Assembly: GCA_964552955.1 (NCBI GenBank)
Contig: CAZKIU010000009.1
Location: forward strand, 27,331 to 91,330
Length of the DNA: 64,000 nt
Reading direction: 5' to 3'
DNA from: UBA1413 sp964552955
GTDB lineage: Bacteria > Bacteroidota > Bacteroidia > Bacteroidales > Prolixibacteraceae
The translations under genes were made by a program, and so were the position numbers. The notes under the pieces were generated by a model. That model had not been told where the DNA came from, made no database searches, and saw only the letters and a list, made by a program, of their open reading frames with translations. Positions 26,917-34,828 of the stretch are shown here, piece by piece. Each line of letters starts with the position of its first letter. Position 1 is the first letter of the stretch.

Positions 26917-27708
26917 ATGCAAGACACCAACCAGTCCAAAACATCAAAAGGATGGGCAGGGCTCCTTTTTCTCCGGGTTATCCCTACCCTGCTGGTCGCC
27001 TGGATGATCCTTTACACCTTGGCCATGGTCGTTTCGGTCAGAAAACAAACCAGCCACTTCCGTTCGGAAGGAGTTAACGACAGCGATACGGTGACCTGGT
27101 CCCTGGAAGAGTGGCAGTTGCTGCGCGACAAGAGTTTTCTGGAAGCCAGGTTATCGCTGGCGGGTAATGACTCTCTGGGACTGACCATTGACTTTCCCGA
27201 CAGTACGGTCAGGTTGGAAAATAAAGGAGTGATTCTCAAGGAAATCCGCTTCAAGGAAGCAGAGATGTCGCGTTTTTTCAGCGCCTTCACACCGGCGCAC
27301 TATGCATCTGCTTTTTCCCGCCCCTTCACCATTACTGAAATCGAAGGCTCCATCATGAAAGAACCTATCCAGGTCAAAAAGGCCCCGCGCGATTCCACAG
27401 AAGCAGCACAGAATATCACCAGCGTAGATACGACCCGGGTGGAATTCGTGGAATGGCACCTGAAGCTAGACTCCACCCTGGTAGTGAGTTTCGTGCAATC
27501 GGAACGTAGTCTGGGAAGCCTGGACTGGCCGACGGTTAAATACCGCCTGCGCAGGCATTACCGTGCCCTCCTGGAAACCAACCGGGCTCTGGTCCACTTC
27601 AGACTTCCCGAATATAAACCGGAGGTGACCATCTTCATCCCTGCCGGCGAAGCCAAATCCTTCTACCGGGCTCTCCCCCCTAACGGACAAGTAGCCCTGA
27701 AATTCTAG
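26917..27708 (+). CDS. Membrane-anchored protein of unknown function in the transpeptidase operon
   Basis: 263 residues. A single membrane segment (about 17-42) follows a short basic cytosolic tail, leaving about 220 residues in the periplasm. The soluble part is predicted mixed alpha/beta, with strand-like segments such as LGLTIDFPDSTVRLENKG and VTIFIPAGEAKSF. No family recognised. Position as the last gene of the L,D-transpeptidase operon suggests a role in peptidoglycan or outer-membrane attachment, for example as an activator or scaffold. That is inference from context only. Confidence 0.7.
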   Translation: MQDTNQSKTSKGWAGLLFLRVIPTLLVAWMILYTLAMVVSVRKQTSHFRSEGVNDSDTVTWSLEEWQLLRDKSFLEARLSLAGNDSLGLTIDFPDSTVRLENKGVILKEIRFKEAEMSRFFSAFTPAHYASAFSRPFTITEIEGSIMKEPIQVKKAPRDSTEAAQNITSVDTTRVEFVEWHLKLDSTLVVSFVQSERSLGSLDWPTVKYRLRRHYRALLETNRALVHFRLPEYKPEVTIFIPAGEAKSFYRALPPNGQVALKF

Positions 27709-27820
27709 AGGTTTTCCTCTGATACTCCGACCTAACGGAGGCGCCATGGGCCGATGCCGCAAAAAGCTGCTCGGCCCTTCCTGTTTTCCCAGTTACTCCG
27801 GAAGAGGCTTTCGCCTCAGG

Positions 27821-27851
27821 TTGCGTATTTTCCTCAATTTTGGTTTCTTTG
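27821..27851 (+). promoter_or_regulatory. Probable promoter of the sigma-54 activator gene
   Basis: TTG at 27821-27823, 20 bases, then TTTCTTTG at 27844-27851 (seven of eight to TAnnTTTG). The start codon is at 27884. Confidence 0.45.
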
Positions 27852-27883
27852 TATTCAGAAGGATTACCATAAAATAAAAGATT

Positions 27884-29047
27884 ATGTCACGCATCCTGGT
27901 CATCGATGATGAAAGAAGCATACGCAACACCCTGAAGGATATTCTGGAGTACGAGAAGTATGAAGTAGATCTGGCCGAGGATGGTCCCCGGGGGCTGGAG
28001 AAGATCAAAAGCGGTGAATACGATGTGGTGTTGTGTGACATCAAGATGCCCGGGATGGATGGGATAGAGCTACTGGGTAAGTTAAGCGGGCAGTTGGATG
28101 ATTTGCCCGTGGTGATGATCTCGGGCCATGGGAATATCGATACGGCGGTAGAAGCGATCAAGAAGGGGGCCTTTGATTTCATAGAGAAACCTCTTGACCT
28201 GAACCGGCTGCTGATCACCATCCGCAATGCCATGGATAAGTCGGTGCTGGTCACCGAAACGAAAATCCTCAAGAAAAAAGTCAGCAAGAGATTTGAGATT
28301 GTCGGGAATTCAGAGGCGATCCGCAAGGTCGTGGAGATGGCCGACCGGGTGGCGCGTACCGATGCCAGGGTGCTGATTACCGGTTCCAATGGCACCGGGA
28401 AGGAGCTGGTAGCCCGAAGGATTCACGAGATGAGCCTCAGGGCCTCAGGGCCGTTTGTGGAGGTCAACTGTGCAGCCATTCCTTCGGAATTGATAGAGAG
28501 TGAACTCTTCGGGCACGAAAAGGGAGCATTCACATCGGCCATCAAGCAGCGGAAGGGCAAATTTGAACAAGCCAACGGGGGCACTCTTTTTCTCGATGAG
28601 ATCGGCGACATGAGCCTGCCGGCCCAGGCCAAGGTATTGCGTGCCCTCCAGGAGAGCATCATCAGCAGGGTGGGCAGTGATACGACCATTAAGGTCGACG
28701 TGAGGGTGGTGGCCGCCACCAACAAAAACCTCTCCGAGGAGATCGGAAAAGGGCATTTCCGTGAAGACCTCTACCACCGGCTCAGCGTCATCCTGATCAG
28801 GGTTCCCGCACTGAGTGAAAGAGTGGAAGACATTCCCCTGCTGGCCAACCATTTCATCCAACAAATATGCAATGAATACGGCATGCCGGAAAAAACCATT
28901 ACGGAAGATGCCCTCCGGGAACTCCGGAAAATCGAATGGAGGGGGAATATCAGGGAATTCAGGAACGTCATCGAGCGGCTGATTATCCTCTGTGACAAGA
29001 AGATTACCGGTGCCGATGTGCTGGCTTTCGCGGCCCCCCTTAAATAA
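27884..29047 (+). CDS. NtrC-family sigma-54 response regulator lacking the DNA-binding HTH
   Basis: 387 residues. Receiver domain 1-120 with D8-D9 and phospho-acceptor D52 (VLCDIKMPG). AAA+ domain about 140-385 with Walker A GSNGTGKE at 167-174, Walker B GGTLFLDEIGD, and the sigma-54 contact loop reading GAFTSA at 214-219 instead of GAFTGA. The protein stops soon after the AAA+ lid (WRGNIREFRNVIERL..) with no Fis-type helix-turn-helix. It may activate sigma-54 promoters from solution or with a DNA-binding partner; the changed loop residue also needs attention. No histidine kinase is adjacent. Confidence 0.92.
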   Translation: MSRILVIDDERSIRNTLKDILEYEKYEVDLAEDGPRGLEKIKSGEYDVVLCDIKMPGMDGIELLGKLSGQLDDLPVVMISGHGNIDTAVEAIKKGAFDFIEKPLDLNRLLITIRNAMDKSVLVTETKILKKKVSKRFEIVGNSEAIRKVVEMADRVARTDARVLITGSNGTGKELVARRIHEMSLRASGPFVEVNCAAIPSELIESELFGHEKGAFTSAIKQRKGKFEQANGGTLFLDEIGDMSLPAQAKVLRALQESIISRVGSDTTIKVDVRVVAATNKNLSEEIGKGHFREDLYHRLSVILIRVPALSERVEDIPLLANHFIQQICNEYGMPEKTITEDALRELRKIEWRGNIREFRNVIERLIILCDKKITGADVLAFAAPLK

Positions 29048-29089
29048 AACGAATCAACAACTCAATACCGCTGACCTAACAACTTAACC

Positions 29090-29839
29090 ATGATCAGGAA
29101 CAAGAAAATCGTCGTTGTCCTCCCGGCCTACAATGCCGCAAAAACACTGAAGATCACTTACGAAGAGATTGATTTCTCGATCGTCGACGAGGTCATCCTG
29201 GTGGATGACAAAAGCCGTGACGACACCCTCAGGGTAGCACGGGAACTGGGGATCCGGCATATTGTGGAACACAGCGTTAACAAGGGATACGGCGGCAATC
29301 AGAAGAGTTGTTACCACAAAGCCCTGGAACTGGGCGCCGACATCGTGATCATGCTGCACCCCGATTACCAGTACACGCCCCTGCTGATTCCCGCCCTGGC
29401 CCACCTCCTGGCCAGCGGCCTCTATGAGGTGGCCCTGGGTTCCAGAATCCTCGGAAAAGGTGCCCTTAAGGGAGGTATGCCCCTGTATAAATACATCTCT
29501 AACCGGTTCCTTACCTTCTCCCAGAACCTCCTGATGGGCGCCAAACTCTCGGAATACCATACCGGATACCGGGCCTTCAGCCGTAAAGTGCTGGAGACCG
29601 TCAGCTTCGAAGGGAATTCCGACAATTTCGTGTTCGACAACCAGATGCTGGCCCAGATCTGGTACCTGGGCTATGACATCGCCGAGGTCACCTGCCCCAC
29701 CAAATATTTCCGGGAAGCCTCCAGCATCAATATCCGTAACAGCGTCACCTATGGCTTCGGCGTCCTGAAAACTTCCCTCCTCTTTCGCCTCAACAGATGG
29801 AAAATCCTCCGATCCCCACTCTTTATCCCTAAAGATTAG
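29090..29839 (+). CDS. Glycosyltransferase family 2, dolichyl/polyprenyl-phosphate mannosyltransferase-like
   Basis: 249 residues, cytosolic. N-terminal KIVVVLPAYNAAKTL, nucleotide site VILVDDKSRDDT near residues 41-52, metal-site motif MLHPDYQYTP near 88-97 in place of the DxD, and a conserved HTGYRAFSR segment characteristic of the DPM1/GtrB-like subgroup. These enzymes usually transfer a sugar to a polyprenyl phosphate. No C-terminal membrane segments are seen, so it is the soluble type. Downstream lies the longest heptanucleotide repeat array. Confidence 0.88.
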   Translation: MIRNKKIVVVLPAYNAAKTLKITYEEIDFSIVDEVILVDDKSRDDTLRVARELGIRHIVEHSVNKGYGGNQKSCYHKALELGADIVIMLHPDYQYTPLLIPALAHLLASGLYEVALGSRILGKGALKGGMPLYKYISNRFLTFSQNLLMGAKLSEYHTGYRAFSRKVLETVSFEGNSDNFVFDNQMLAQIWYLGYDIAEVTCPTKYFREASSINIRNSVTYGFGVLKTSLLFRLNRWKILRSPLFIPKD

Positions 29840-29879
29840 AAGATTAAGGCATTAGAAGATGAGAATATTCTGACCTTCC

Positions 29880-29954
29880 CGATTCCCGACTCAAGATTCC
29901 CGACTCAAGATTCCAGATTCCAGATTCCAGATTCCAGATTCCAGATTCCAGACT
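29880..29954. repeat. Heptanucleotide tandem array (array 2 of 3)
   Basis: Eleven consecutive 7-base units: CGATTCC, CGACTCA, AGATTCC, CGACTCA, six perfect AGATTCC (29908-29949), then AGACTAT, whose last bases run into the stop codon of the convergent pfkA gene. It is preceded by ATATTCTGACCTTCC, the same lead-in as array 1. Confidence 0.92.
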
Positions 29955-30990
29955 ATTTCAGGTATTCGTCGCCGAAGGAGATGCCCATGCGGCGGGCGAT
30001 GGAGACCAGAGGGAAATCGGGTTTCACCAGGCGGGTTTTGCCGCCCACTTCACTCAGGGGAACGGCCACGGTTTTGTTTTCAATGATGGCCACCATGGTG
30101 CCTACATTTCCCTCGGCGATACATTCGGCCGCGAAGGCGCCATAGCGGGTGGCCAGGATGCGGTCGAAGGGAGAGGGGCTTCCTCCCCTCTGGATATAAC
30201 CCAGCACGGTTTCCCGGGTTTCCAGACCGGTATAGGTACCGATGGCCTCAGCAATGTAACTGGCGGCCGACCTTTTTTCAGGTCTTTCGATGCCTTCGGC
30301 CACCACCACGATGGAATAGGGTTTGTTTTCTTCATACCGGCTTTCGACCTTCTTGCAGACAGAACGAAGGTTGTAAGGCAATTCGGGGAGCAGGATGATA
30401 TCCCCTCCACCAGCAGTACCGGCAAAGAGGGCCAGCCATCCGGCATTATGGCCCATCACCTCGATGATCATCACCCTTTGATGGGAGTTGGCCGTGGTAT
30501 GCAGCCGGTCGATGGCCTCGGTGGCAATCTCTACGGCCGATTCAAAACCGAAGGTAATATCGGTGCCCCATACATCATTATCAATGGTTTTGGGAATCCC
30601 CACCACATTGAGGCCCTGCTTCGACAGCATATGAGCGGTCTTCATGGTTCCGTTCCCGCCGATACAGACCAGGGCGTCAAGCCCCAGGTCATTGTAATTC
30701 TGCAGAATCGTATCGGGTTTATCCTGGGCATCGGCACCCCCGTTCTTAAACGGCTTCTCCCGGGAGGTCCCCAGAATGGTTCCGCCCAACGTGAGGATCC
30801 CTGACAACTGGGATTCCTTTAATTCCAGATAGTCGTTGTGAATCAGACCGGAATAACCCGATCTGAAGCCAATTACCTCCATCCCGTACTCGACAATAGC
30901 CGTTTTACCCACGCCCCTGATGGCAGCATTTAAACCTGGACAGTCTCCTCCGGCCGTGAGTATCCCGATTCTCTTTTTTCTCTTCGTCAT
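29953..30990 (-). CDS. pfkA: 6-phosphofructokinase
   Basis: Phosphorylates fructose-6-phosphate in glycolysis. 345 residues. Motifs: GGDCPGLNAAIRG near the N-terminus, the phosphate-donor loop IGGNGTMKTA, PKTIDNDVWGTD with the catalytic Asp, and EVMGHNAGW. The Gly in GGNGT (equivalent of E. coli Gly104) indicates ATP rather than PPi, although the Lys in PKTIDND is shared with PPi-type enzymes; this combination is usual in the GGNGT clade. Cytosolic. The stop codon is inside the heptanucleotide array. Confidence 0.95.
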   Translation of the reverse strand: MTKRKKRIGILTAGGDCPGLNAAIRGVGKTAIVEYGMEVIGFRSGYSGLIHNDYLELKESQLSGILTLGGTILGTSREKPFKNGGADAQDKPDTILQNYNDLGLDALVCIGGNGTMKTAHMLSKQGLNVVGIPKTIDNDVWGTDITFGFESAVEIATEAIDRLHTTANSHQRVMIIEVMGHNAGWLALFAGTAGGGDIILLPELPYNLRSVCKKVESRYEENKPYSIVVVAEGIERPEKRSAASYIAEAIGTYTGLETRETVLGYIQRGGSPSPFDRILATRYGAFAAECIAEGNVGTMVAIIENKTVAVPLSEVGGKTRLVKPDFPLVSIARRMGISFGDEYLK

Positions 30991-31142
30991 AGTTGTTGAG
31001 TTTGGATTGTGTGAAAAGTAATTGCTAAGATAATTAATAATGTACGAAAATCATGAAATGGTGTATTGGCAGATCAGGAGAATTTTCATAATTTCGTACG
31101 ATTGAAATCTATTATACTAACCATTAATAAATTAAGAAAAAC

Positions 31143-31886
31143 ATGAAAAGATTGTCTGTCATTTTGTTTTCCATGGTCCTTATGCTCTCCTTTGGGTGCA
31201 AGGAGAAAGTAGTACCCCCGAATACGCTTTCCGATGAGGAAAAGGCTGAAGGCTGGGTGCTTATGTTTGACGGCCAGACCAGCAACGGCTGGAGAGGGGT
31301 GAACAAAGACCACTTCCCCACCAACTGGGAGATTGCCGACGGCACCCTGCACTGCAAGGAGTCGGGTCAGGGCGAAGCTGGGGCTGTCGACGGCGGTGAC
31401 ATCCTCTTTGACAAGGAATTCAAGAATTTCAAACTCCGTCTGGAGTGGAAAATCTCCGAAGGCGGGAATTCCGGTATTTTCTATCTCGGAACGGAAATGG
31501 ACACCGTGCCCATTTACTTTTCGGCTCCGGAAATGCAGGTCCTCGACAACGAGAAACACCCTGATGCCCAGTTGGGCGTTGACGGGAACCGCCAGGCAGG
31601 ATCCCTTTATGACCTGATTCCGGCCAAACCGCAGAATGCCAAACCTGTCGGAGAATGGAACACCGTCGAAATCACCGTCTATGATGGAACCGTCATCCAC
31701 AACCAGAACGGGGTGAACGTGTTGGAATATCACCTCTGGACCGACCAATGGAACAACCTGGTCGCCAACTCCAAGTTCCCGGGTCTTAATCCCAACTGGG
31801 CCAATGTCGCCCATCAGGGAGTTATTGCCCTGCAGGACCATGGCGATGATGTATGGTACCGCAATATCAGAATCAAGGAGCTCTGA
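31143..31886 (+). CDS. DUF1080 (3-keto-disaccharide hydrolase-type) lipoprotein
   Basis: 247 residues. Lipoprotein signal with lipobox SFGC, Cys19 lipidated. The mature domain is a concanavalin-like beta-sandwich of the DUF1080 family: it opens GWVLMFDGQTSNGWRG and contains ADGTLHCK, GGNSGIFYLG and VEITVYDG. Members are proposed glycan-binding or 3-keto-glycoside hydrolases at the cell surface. It is followed by a strong terminator shared with the convergent gldB gene, so it is probably monocistronic. Confidence 0.9.
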   Translation: MKRLSVILFSMVLMLSFGCKEKVVPPNTLSDEEKAEGWVLMFDGQTSNGWRGVNKDHFPTNWEIADGTLHCKESGQGEAGAVDGGDILFDKEFKNFKLRLEWKISEGGNSGIFYLGTEMDTVPIYFSAPEMQVLDNEKHPDAQLGVDGNRQAGSLYDLIPAKPQNAKPVGEWNTVEITVYDGTVIHNQNGVNVLEYHLWTDQWNNLVANSKFPGLNPNWANVAHQGVIALQDHGDDVWYRNIRIKEL

Positions 31887-31903
31887 TCTGGAGCCCACTT
31901 ATC

Positions 31904-31943
31904 AAAAAGAGAGGCTGCCCGCTGGGCAGCCTCTCTTTTTTTT
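31904..31943. terminator. Bidirectional terminator
   Basis: Stem AAAGAGAGGCTGCCC, loop GCT, stem GGGCAGCCTCTCTTT and a T-run, between the convergent DUF1080 and gldB genes. Confidence 0.95.
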
Positions 31944-31948
31944 ACACT

Positions 31949-32971
31949 CTATTGCGGGGCGTAAGCCGCGGCGTTGAGGATCTCCCTGTAGTTCCGGTTG
32001 CCCATGAGTTGCGCAAGCGTGATGTCAGGATTCTTTTTCAGATAGGCTTTCACAATCTGAAGGCCGAGCCAGGCCCCGGTACGGGCGGGTGAAGCGGGGG
32101 GAAACCCGTTGGTCGTAGGGCCGTCGCTGGTATACCTGACAATGTCCATCTGCCGGGTGGAAAAGAGCATCTGGTGCTCCACGAGGTAGTTCCACATGGA
32201 AGCTTCATTCCTCTGGCACCACTCCGCCTGTTTCCGGGTAAAGCCGGTGAGAAGGGTATCAGCGGTGCGTGGAAGCATGGCATGGGTGAAATAGAGCAGC
32301 TTCCCCTCATAGACCATATAATCGAGAAGCGTGGTGGCCTCCCCCCCAATGGGGAACTCCGTCATCCCCCAGGTGTACATGACCTCCGCAGGAATCATCT
32401 CCGGAATCATCTTCCTCTGCTTGTAAAGGGGCAGATCAAGCATGTCGTACCAGACACACTCCCGGCCCAGGTACTTGTCCAGACTGATCCCTACCAGACT
32501 GTCGGCCGTGAAGACCGATTCATTGAAACCCGACAGGGTGAAATAGACCACAGGAAGGGGCTTCCCGGGAAAATAATACCGGTAATGTTTGAAGGCTTTG
32601 ATCAGTTCTTTCTTCAAAGGTTCCAGATCTGCAAACTCCTTTTCTGTCATTTTTTTTACCGACCGGGTAGTGGTATCAGAAAGGAACTCCCTCATCATGA
32701 ACCACCCTGAGGTGTCGGTGACATCCCCCACCTTGAGCACCAGATGCGTGTACAAATCGGTAAATTGAGGATATTTGTTGCGAAGCCGGATGAGGTCTTC
32801 CATCGCCGGGTTGCTTCCCAAGGAAAAAAGCTCCTCATCATAGCGCACAATGGATACCTCCTCCGTGATTCCGGAGAGGTCCACTTTCAGGGGATTCTTT
32901 CCGCAAGACCACAAGAGCAGCATCAGGATGGCTGCACAAAACAACAGCTTTAAACCGGTCCCTTTCTTCAT
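31949..32971 (-). CDS. gldB: Gliding motility lipoprotein GldB
   Basis: 340 residues from the ATG at 32971 (an in-frame ATG five codons upstream at 32986 would extend the N-region). Lipobox LWSC, Cys23 lipidated. Body matches the GldB family: VSIVRYDEELFSL, a YFTLSGFNESVF segment, DKYLGRECVWYDML, and the C-terminal TSDGPTTNGFPPASPARTGAWLG. In Flavobacterium johnsoniae GldB is needed for gliding; many non-gliding Bacteroidota also carry it. T9SS-sorted proteins in this window fit the presence of associated components. Divergent from nadE, a neighbourhood often seen for this gene. Confidence 0.88.
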   Translation of the reverse strand: MKKGTGLKLLFCAAILMLLLWSCGKNPLKVDLSGITEEVSIVRYDEELFSLGSNPAMEDLIRLRNKYPQFTDLYTHLVLKVGDVTDTSGWFMMREFLSDTTTRSVKKMTEKEFADLEPLKKELIKAFKHYRYYFPGKPLPVVYFTLSGFNESVFTADSLVGISLDKYLGRECVWYDMLDLPLYKQRKMIPEMIPAEVMYTWGMTEFPIGGEATTLLDYMVYEGKLLYFTHAMLPRTADTLLTGFTRKQAEWCQRNEASMWNYLVEHQMLFSTRQMDIVRYTSDGPTTNGFPPASPARTGAWLGLQIVKAYLKKNPDITLAQLMGNRNYREILNAAAYAPQ

Positions 32972-33044
32972 TTCAATATTCACCATTATACCTATATGTT
33001 AGTTATCGACTTGTTGACAGAGATACGTACTTTTACGGTCAATA

Positions 33045-33075
33045 TTGCGAAATTGGTCGAAAAAGCAGAGATTTG
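33045..33075 (+). promoter_or_regulatory. Possible promoter of nadE
   Basis: TTG at 33045-33047, 20 bases, then GAGATTTG at 33068-33075 (seven of eight). The ATG follows at 33098. Confidence 0.4.
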
Positions 33076-33097
33076 CAAGTGTAAATAAATTCCTGGG

Positions 33098-34741
33098 ATG
33101 AAGATAGCACTGGTACAATTGAACTATCGCATTGGCGATTTCGAAGGCAACTGCCGCAAGATCACAGAGGCCATTGGCCGGGCCCGGGGTGAAGGGGCAG
33201 AGCTGGCCGTTTTCTCAGAGTTATCGGTGACAGGCTATCACCCGCAGGATCTTCTGGAGCGGAAGGAGTTTATTGCGGCAGCGCAGGCCGCGGTGGAAGA
33301 GATCGCCGGCCACTGCCACGGCATTGCTGCCCTTGTGGGAGCTCCGGTCCTCAACGCAGGGGAAAGGGGCAAAAAACTCTACAATGCAGCGTTATACCTG
33401 GCTGAGGGAAAGGTGAGCGATCTCTTCTTCAAGACGTTGCTCCCCACATACGATGTCTTCGACGAATACCGTCATTTTGAGCCCAACAGGCGTTTCAGGT
33501 TACTGGAAGCCGGGGGGATGAAGATAGCAGTGACCATCTGCGAGGATCTCTGGGACGAGCAGCCGGTGCAGTATGAATTTGGAAAGGACAAACTCTACCA
33601 GTGTTCTCCGATGGAAGAACTGGCCCGGTTAGAGCCCGCACTGATCATCAACCTGTCGGCTTCGCCCTTTTCTGCCGGTCAGCAGGGGTGGCGCAAGGAG
33701 ATCCTGACGCGGAAAGCCCGGCAATACGGACTTCCCCTGGTTTATGTGAACCAGACAGGGGCCCAGGCTGAACTGATCTTCGACGGGGGATCACTTTTCA
33801 TCGGTCCCGACGGGGAAATCCTGCGCGAGATGAGTTACTTCCGGGAGGATTTCCTGATCATCGACACCGGGGAGCGCCGCGCTGGTCTGTTGCAGCCCCC
33901 GCTGGAGCGGATTGGTAAGGTCGAGGAGGCTCTTCTGCTGGGCATCCGCGACTATTTTGCCAAAACAGGATTCACCCGGGCCACCCTGGGGCTTTCAGGG
34001 GGTATCGATTCAGCGGTGGTGGCCGTGTTGGCCGCCCGTGCCCTGGGGCCCGCCAACGTCAGGGTATTGCTGATGCCCTCGCGCTTCAGTTCCTCCCATT
34101 CTGTCGGGGATGCCGTGGCCCTGGCACACACCCTGGGGATTGCATACGATACGGTCCCCATCCAGGAGGGTGTCGACGCTATCAACCGGGAGCTCCATCC
34201 TCTCTTTGGGGACCTGCCCCCCGATATCACCGAGGAGAATATACAGGCCCGCATCCGGGGCGTTCTCATCATGGCTCTTTCCAATAAATTCGGGTGTCTG
34301 GTTCTGAACACCTCCAATAAAAGCGAATGCGCGGTGGGCTATGGGACCCTCTACGGCGACATGAACGGGGGCCTGGCCGTACTGGGCGACCTCTATAAAA
34401 CTGAAGTCTACGAACTGGCCCGCTGGATCAACCGCCACGGGGAGATCATCCCGCACCATACCATCGTGAAAGCGCCCTCCGCGGAACTGAGACCCGGACA
34501 AAAGGACTCCGATTCTCTTCCGGAATACCCGGTGCTCGATACCCTCCTTTATCAATATATCGAGATGAACCGCTCCCCGGAGGAGATCGCGGCCGATGGC
34601 CACGACCCGGCGCTGGTCAGGAAGGTGATCAGAATGGTCAACCTCAATGAGTACAAGCGGTTTCAAGCCGCCCCCATACTGAGAATCAGCCACAAAGCCT
34701 TTGGCTTTGGCCGCAGGATCCCCCTGGTCGCCCGCTTCTGA
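33098..34741 (+). CDS. nadE: Glutamine-dependent NAD+ synthase
   Basis: Last step of NAD+ synthesis: amidates nicotinate adenine dinucleotide with ammonia from glutamine. 547 residues with two domains. The nitrilase-type glutaminase (1-about 260) shows the catalytic Glu in FSELSVTGY, the Lys region FKTLLPTYDVFDE, and the Cys in VTICEDLW. The synthetase (about 280-547) shows the PP-loop LGLSGGIDSAVVA and NTSNKSECAVGYGTLYGDM. Cytosolic. It is forward, divergent from gldB, and followed by the Crp-family gene after about 90 bases. Confidence 0.97.
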   Translation: MKIALVQLNYRIGDFEGNCRKITEAIGRARGEGAELAVFSELSVTGYHPQDLLERKEFIAAAQAAVEEIAGHCHGIAALVGAPVLNAGERGKKLYNAALYLAEGKVSDLFFKTLLPTYDVFDEYRHFEPNRRFRLLEAGGMKIAVTICEDLWDEQPVQYEFGKDKLYQCSPMEELARLEPALIINLSASPFSAGQQGWRKEILTRKARQYGLPLVYVNQTGAQAELIFDGGSLFIGPDGEILREMSYFREDFLIIDTGERRAGLLQPPLERIGKVEEALLLGIRDYFAKTGFTRATLGLSGGIDSAVVAVLAARALGPANVRVLLMPSRFSSSHSVGDAVALAHTLGIAYDTVPIQEGVDAINRELHPLFGDLPPDITEENIQARIRGVLIMALSNKFGCLVLNTSNKSECAVGYGTLYGDMNGGLAVLGDLYKTEVYELARWINRHGEIIPHHTIVKAPSAELRPGQKDSDSLPEYPVLDTLLYQYIEMNRSPEEIAADGHDPALVRKVIRMVNLNEYKRFQAAPILRISHKAFGFGRRIPLVARF

Positions 34742-34788
34742 CCCCTGATCAAAAATGAACTCCTGTTAGCCCGTTATCCAAAAAAAAT

Positions 34789-34815
34789 TAACTTTGCATG
34801 TTATAAAACATAACA
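34789..34815 (+). promoter_or_regulatory. Promoter -7 element and dyad operator of the Crp-family gene
   Basis: TAACTTTG at 34789-34796 is a perfect -7 element. Immediately downstream, TGTTAT (34799-34804) and ATAACA (34810-34815) form an inverted repeat with a five-base spacer, covering the expected transcription start. This fits autoregulation by the encoded Crp/Fnr protein. Confidence 0.6.
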
Positions 34816-34828
34816 ACCTACCCGCCCC

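Noticed and set aside
29953..30990. PPi-dependent phosphofructokinase
   Set aside because: PKTIDND carries the Lys seen in PPi enzymes, but the Gly in GGNGT indicates ATP use, as in the rest of that clade.
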